64,000 bases of DNA from Afipia sp. Lineage in GTDB: Bacteria; Pseudomonadota; Alphaproteobacteria; Rhizobiales; Xanthobacteraceae. The stretch covers positions 682,001 to 746,000 of the forward strand of contig JANINQ010000021.1 in NCBI GenBank assembly GCA_024508675.1, in the 5' to 3' direction. Positions 60,331 through 64,000 of the stretch are shown in pieces; within the stretch, counting starts at the first letter, position 1; each line of letters starts with the position of its first letter. The notes beneath the pieces were generated by a model, which did no database searches, was not told the origin of the DNA, and saw nothing but the letters and a program-made list of their open reading frames with translations. Position numbers and translations under genes: made by a program.

Positions 60331-62691
60331 TCAAACAGCCGTCTTCCGATGCCGGATCGGAGCGCCGAACGTCAGGCTCGCGGCCGCATCGATGATGGTG
60401 TTGGTGTCGAGGCCATGGTGGCGATAGAGATCGCCGATGGTGCCGGTCTGACCGAATGTCTCGACGCCGAGGGCCTCGACGCGATGACCGTGAACGCTGC
60501 CGAGCCACGCCAGCGTCGCCGGATGCCCGTCAATCACTGTGATCAACCCACAATCGCGCGGCAACGGCGACAGCAGCTGCTCGATATGACTCGGCTCGCG
60601 CGGGCCACCGGCGCGGCGCTGCTTGCGCGACGCGGTCCAGCCCGCATGCAGCCGGTCCGCCGACGTGATCGCCAGCAGGCCGATGTCGCGCCGGCTCTCG
60701 CCGAGCAAACCGGTCGCCTCGATGGCCTCCGGTGCAACTGCGCCGGTATACGCGATCACCAGTTCAGCATTCGGCCCCGGCTTGCGCAGCCAGTAGGCCC
60801 CCGCTGCGATGTCGCTTTCCATCTCCGGCGTCATCGTGCGCTGCGGCTGATCGAGCGTACGCGTCGACAGCCGCAGATAGACCGAGCCGCCGTCGTCATC
60901 GCGCTGCATGTGGTCGAAACCCCAGCGCATGATCACCGCCAGTTCATCGACGAATGCAGGCTCGAATGACGACAACCCGTCCTGCGCCATGCCGATCAAT
61001 GGTGTCGCAATCGACTGATGGGCGCCGCCCTCCGGCGCCAGCGTGATGCCCGATGGTGTGGCCGCCACCATGAAGCGCGCGTCCTGATAACAGGCATAAT
61101 TCAGCGCATCGAGACCGCGTTCGATGAACGGATCGTAGAGCGTGCCGACCGGCAATAGCCGCTCGCCGTTGATGGAGTGCGACAGGCCAAGCGCGGAGAG
61201 CATGATGAAAAGATTCATCTCCGCGATGCCAAGCTCCATGTGCTGGCCCTTCGGCGAATAATCCCACGCGAAGGTCGATGGAATCTTCTCCTTGCGGAAC
61301 AGATCGGTGTTCTCCGCCATGGCGAACAAACCGCGGCGATTCACCCATGGACCAAGATTGGTGGAGACCGTCACGTCGGGCGATGTGGTGACGATGCGCT
61401 CGGCCAGTTTGGTGTCGCCGCGCGCAAGTTCGTTCAACACAAGCCCGAACCCCTGCTGCGTCGCCATGCGCGGCGTCAGCGTCACGTTCAGCTTCTCAGG
61501 CACTTCGATCTTCGGCGCATCGAGCCGCCGTGCGCCGTCGCGCGCGAATGTCACGTTCTTGAGAAAAGTCTCAATACGCTTGTGATCGAGCGAAAGCCCT
61601 TCCAGCTGGTCCCATTCGTGACCGGGACGAATGTTCTGCGCCGCGCGGAACGCTTCCATCTGCGCGACGGTCATCAGCCCCGCGTGATTGTCCTTGTGGC
61701 CCTGAAACGGCAGGCCAACGCCCTTGATGGTGTAGGCGATGAAGCACACCGGACGGTCATGATCGATTGCTTCGAAGGCTTCCAGCATGCTCGCCATGTC
61801 ATGCCCGCCGAGATTCGACATCAGCGCCAGCAATTCCTCGTCGCTGCGCTTCTCGATCAATTTCGTCACCGCGCCCTGATCGCCAATATCATCGAGCAGA
61901 TGCTTGCGGAACGCCGCGCCACCCTGAAAGCACAACGCCGCGTACATCTGGTTCGGGCAGTTATCGATCCACTTGCGCAGCGCCTCGCCGCCGGGCTCCG
62001 CGAACGCGGCCTGCATCAGCTTGCCGTATTTCACGATCACCACGTCCCAGCCGAAATTACGGAACATGGTCTCGAGCTTTTCCCAAAGGCCTTCGCGGAT
62101 CACCGCGTCGAGACTCTGGCGGTTATAGTCGATGATCCACCAGGTGTTGCGCAGGCCCTGCTTCCATCCTTCCAACAGCGCCTCGAAGATATTGCCTTCG
62201 TCGAGTTCCGCATCGCCGACCAGCGCGATCATCCGGCCTTCCGGACGGTCCTTCATCCAGCCATGCGACTTCACATAGTCCTGCACCAGCGACGAGAACA
62301 GCGTTTGCGCCACGCCGAGACCAACCGAACCGGTGGAGAAATCCACGTCGTCGATGTCCTTGGTGCGCGAAGGATAGGACTGCGCGCCCTTGAAGCCGCG
62401 AAAGTTCTCCAGCTTTTCGCGGGTCTGCTGGCCGAGCAGATATTGAATCGCGTGGAACACCGGGCTGGCGTGCGGCTTCACCGCCACGCGGTCCTCAGGC
62501 TTGAGCACGCCGAAATACAGCGCCGACATGATCGTCGCCAGTGACGCGCTTGAGGCCTGATGCCCGCCGACTTTCAGTCCATCGGAATCCGGCCGGATGT
62601 GATTGGCGTGATGGATGGTCCACGAGGACAGCCACAGCACCTTCCTGGTGAGAGCCGACAGGATTTCCAGACGGGATGGATCGATGGGCAT
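60331..62691 (-). CDS. Thiamine-diphosphate E1 / transketolase-like enzyme (AceE-like)
   Basis: A 786-residue ThDP enzyme. It has the cofactor motif GDAELDEGN...IDYN (about 158-190), HANHIRPDSDGLKVGGHQAS near the N terminus, IAYTIKGVGLPFQGHKDNHA (about 313-332), GIAEMNLFIM in the pyrimidine-binding domain (about 479) and a C-terminal transketolase-like domain. It resembles homodimeric pyruvate dehydrogenase E1 (AceE, about 887 residues) but is shorter, and no E2 or E3 gene adjoins. The start may be ATG 62691 or GTG 62700. It is divergent from an Lrp regulator, its probable controller. It could act on pyruvate, a branched 2-oxoacid or a sugar phosphate. Confidence 0.8.
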   Translation of the reverse strand: MPIDPSRLEILSALTRKVLWLSSWTIHHANHIRPDSDGLKVGGHQASSASLATIMSALYFGVLKPEDRVAVKPHASPVFHAIQYLLGQQTREKLENFRGFKGAQSYPSRTKDIDDVDFSTGSVGLGVAQTLFSSLVQDYVKSHGWMKDRPEGRMIALVGDAELDEGNIFEALLEGWKQGLRNTWWIIDYNRQSLDAVIREGLWEKLETMFRNFGWDVVIVKYGKLMQAAFAEPGGEALRKWIDNCPNQMYAALCFQGGAAFRKHLLDDIGDQGAVTKLIEKRSDEELLALMSNLGGHDMASMLEAFEAIDHDRPVCFIAYTIKGVGLPFQGHKDNHAGLMTVAQMEAFRAAQNIRPGHEWDQLEGLSLDHKRIETFLKNVTFARDGARRLDAPKIEVPEKLNVTLTPRMATQQGFGLVLNELARGDTKLAERIVTTSPDVTVSTNLGPWVNRRGLFAMAENTDLFRKEKIPSTFAWDYSPKGQHMELGIAEMNLFIMLSALGLSHSINGERLLPVGTLYDPFIERGLDALNYACYQDARFMVAATPSGITLAPEGGAHQSIATPLIGMAQDGLSSFEPAFVDELAVIMRWGFDHMQRDDDGGSVYLRLSTRTLDQPQRTMTPEMESDIAAGAYWLRKPGPNAELVIAYTGAVAPEAIEATGLLGESRRDIGLLAITSADRLHAGWTASRKQRRAGGPREPSHIEQLLSPLPRDCGLITVIDGHPATLAWLGSVHGHRVEALGVETFGQTGTIGDLYRHHGLDTNTIIDAAASLTFGAPIRHRKTAV

Positions 62692-62824
62692 GGCGGTCAC
62701 CGGATTGGATCAAGCCTCGATGCTAATCCTCCTCGCAAGCGCAAATATCTCAAATAATCTCGACTATCGTTCCGATATTAGGATACTATACCAACGATCT
62801 ATAAATTTATGAGACTTTATTCCA

Positions 62825-63286
62825 ATGACTGATCTCGACGCGATTGACCGCAAAATCCTAACGATTCTGCAGGCCGACAGCCGTGTCACCATGCAGGAAC
62901 TGGCGGATCAGGTCGGTCTGTCCGTGTCGCCCTGTCATCGCCGGGTGAAACTGCTGGAGGAGCGCGGGGTGATCACGCGCTATATCGCGATGGTTGACCA
63001 GAAGTCGGTCGGGCTTCCGGTCAGCGTCTTCATTTCGATCAAGCTGGAGCGGCAGAAGGAGGAAGACCTCGACCGCTTCGCCAAGGCGATCTCGAAGTGG
63101 AAGGAAGTGCTGGAATGCTACCTGATGACCGGCAATCGCGACTATCTGCTTCGCGTCGTCACCGCCGACCTGCCCTCCTACGAGAACTTCATCAAGACCA
63201 AGCTGACGCGGCTCGACGGCATTGCCTCGATTGAATCGAGCTTTGCGCTCAGTCAGGTGAAATATTCCATCGCGCTGCCGGTGTAG
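62825..63286 (+). CDS. Lrp/AsnC-family transcriptional regulator
   Basis: A 153-residue regulator with an N-terminal HTH (IDRKILTILQADSRVTMQEL, VGLSVSPCHRRVKLLEERGV; about 7-60) and a C-terminal RAM ligand-binding domain (EVLECYLMTGNRDYLLRVVT, about 98-117). It is divergent from the ThDP enzyme gene across a 133-base AT-rich gap (62692-62824) where its own and its target operator would lie. An amino acid effector is typical of the family. The effector here is unknown. Confidence 0.88.
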   Translation: MTDLDAIDRKILTILQADSRVTMQELADQVGLSVSPCHRRVKLLEERGVITRYIAMVDQKSVGLPVSVFISIKLERQKEEDLDRFAKAISKWKEVLECYLMTGNRDYLLRVVTADLPSYENFIKTKLTRLDGIASIESSFALSQVKYSIALPV

Positions 63287-63295
63287 CGTAACGCA

Positions 63296-63934
63296 TCAAT
63301 ACAGATTCCGCTTCGCATCCTGCCCGATCACGAAGTCGATCAGCTTTGCCGGCACGAACGCGCGGCCCTGATTGCGCAACATTTCGCCCCAGGTCGGTAA
63401 CCGCGTTCGCGGTATGCGCTTGTCCGGATTCCACAGATCCGAGCGCTTCAGCGCCTTGCTGCAATGGAGATAGACCTCCACCACATCGACCACGATCACC
63501 GAGCGCGGACGCTTGCCGTCCACCACGAACCTGTCCATCAGGTCGTCGTGAACCGACACCATTGCCGTGCCATTGATACGCAGCGTTTCATCGATCCCCG
63601 GAATAAAGAACAACAAGCCTACTGCAGGCGCGTGCATGATGTTGGTCAGCGTATCCAGCCGGTTGTTGCCGGGCCGGTCCGGAAAAGCCAGTTGCCTCGG
63701 ACCGAGCGCATGCACGAAGCCCGGCTCGCCGCCGCGCGGCGACACATCTGCAAGGCTGTCCGGCCGACTGGTGCCGACACAGAAGAACGGCGACAACGCG
63801 ATGAACTTCAGCGCGAAGTCGTCGAGATAGTCGATGGCCTTGTCGCGGACCGGCTTTGAGACATTCGGATAGACGGTGCGCAGCGCAGCTTCATCCGTCA
63901 CCTTGCTGTCGCCGGGAATGGAGCTGTCGCTCAT
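63296..63934 (-). CDS. PPOX-type FMN-binding family protein
   Basis: A 212-residue split-barrel flavoprotein of the pyridoxamine 5'-phosphate oxidase superfamily (MSMEG_1061-like group). The core motifs are PFFCVGTSRPDSLADVSPRG (about 49-68), DRPGNNRLDTLTNIMHAPAV (about 85-104), GLLFFIPGIDETLRINGTA and the C-terminal VEVYLHCSKALKRSDLW (about 157-173). Proteins of this group are not true PdxH enzymes, and their reaction is unknown. It ends 10 bases after the convergent lrp stop. Confidence 0.8.
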   Translation of the reverse strand: MSDSSIPGDSKVTDEAALRTVYPNVSKPVRDKAIDYLDDFALKFIALSPFFCVGTSRPDSLADVSPRGGEPGFVHALGPRQLAFPDRPGNNRLDTLTNIMHAPAVGLLFFIPGIDETLRINGTAMVSVHDDLMDRFVVDGKRPRSVIVVDVVEVYLHCSKALKRSDLWNPDKRIPRTRLPTWGEMLRNQGRAFVPAKLIDFVIGQDAKRNLY

Positions 63935-63950
63935 CGTTATCCCTCTCGCC

Positions 63951-64000
63951 CTAGTCGCGCTTGAGGAAAAAATATCCGCACAACAGAATTGGAATCGCCA
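63951..64000 (-). CDS. C-terminal end of an upstream gene, likely membrane protein (partial)
   Basis: The minus strand at the window edge reads AIPILLCGYFFLKRD then TAG, a hydrophobic end with charged tail typical of an inner-membrane protein. The stop is 16 bases before the start of the PPOX-type gene, so they may be in one operon. Too little is visible to name a family. Confidence 0.35.
   Translation of the reverse strand, partial: AIPILLCGYFFLKRD

Overview
The window is a high-GC chromosomal segment from an alphaproteobacterium, most likely Nitrobacteraceae (the Bradyrhizobium / Rhodopseudomonas / Afipia group). The reasons are the dense set of Liv-type ABC importers and acyl-CoA genes, the tripartite tricarboxylate transporter, the glpRDSTPQUV glycerol locus of rhizobial type, and several families of short palindromic intergenic repeats. 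The genus cannot be fixed from this sequence alone. I see no rRNA, tRNA, CRISPR array, prophage or transposase gene. It reads as a carbon-scavenging region.

Layout. 1-11661: the end of one LivG-LivF ATPase pair, a Crp/Fnr-type regulator, then a Liv importer operon carrying its own acyl-CoA synthetase (livG-fadD-livHM-livK-livF), a PaaK-like ligase and a family III CoA-transferase. 11802-17015: a secreted heme-motif protein, an MFS carrier, a small protein overlapping an amidase gene, and a small secreted protein. 17156-28136: a TctCBA importer, a serine-glyoxylate-type aminotransferase divergent from a GntR regulator, then a fused FAD/Fe-S 2-hydroxyacid dehydrogenase, a GlcG/HbpS-like protein, a CoA-transferase and an enoyl-CoA hydratase. 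28263-39446: two divergent units for a branched acyl-CoA pathway, with acyl-CoA synthetase, biotin-dependent carboxylase (both subunits), hydratase, two BKACE (DUF849) enzymes, two acyl-CoA dehydrogenases and a GST. The set resembles the acyclic-terpene (Atu) or leucine (Liu) pathway, but BKACE enzymes stand where a lyase is expected. 39443-51037: an AraC regulator, an acyl-CoA dehydrogenase and divergent hydratase, a DUF6285 plus phosphotransferase pair, and a second Liv importer operon with its own acyl-CoA synthetase. 51038-60223: the glycerol operon glpD-S-T-P-Q-U-V with its divergent-site operator and glpR. 60331-64000: an orphan E1/transketolase-like enzyme divergent from an Lrp regulator, then a PPOX-type flavoprotein and the tail of one more gene.

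The common theme is import of carboxylic acids, activation to CoA thioesters and beta-oxidation-like degradation, next to glycerol uptake. The most unusual signal is a two-hairpin composite element of about 164 bp, present twice (51208-51370 and 56423-56587). Four hairpins share a TAGTG foot, a TTT bulge and a similar loop, while their stems differ by paired, compensating changes. One copy fills the only large gap in the tightly packed glp genes and ends one base before the glpT start codon.
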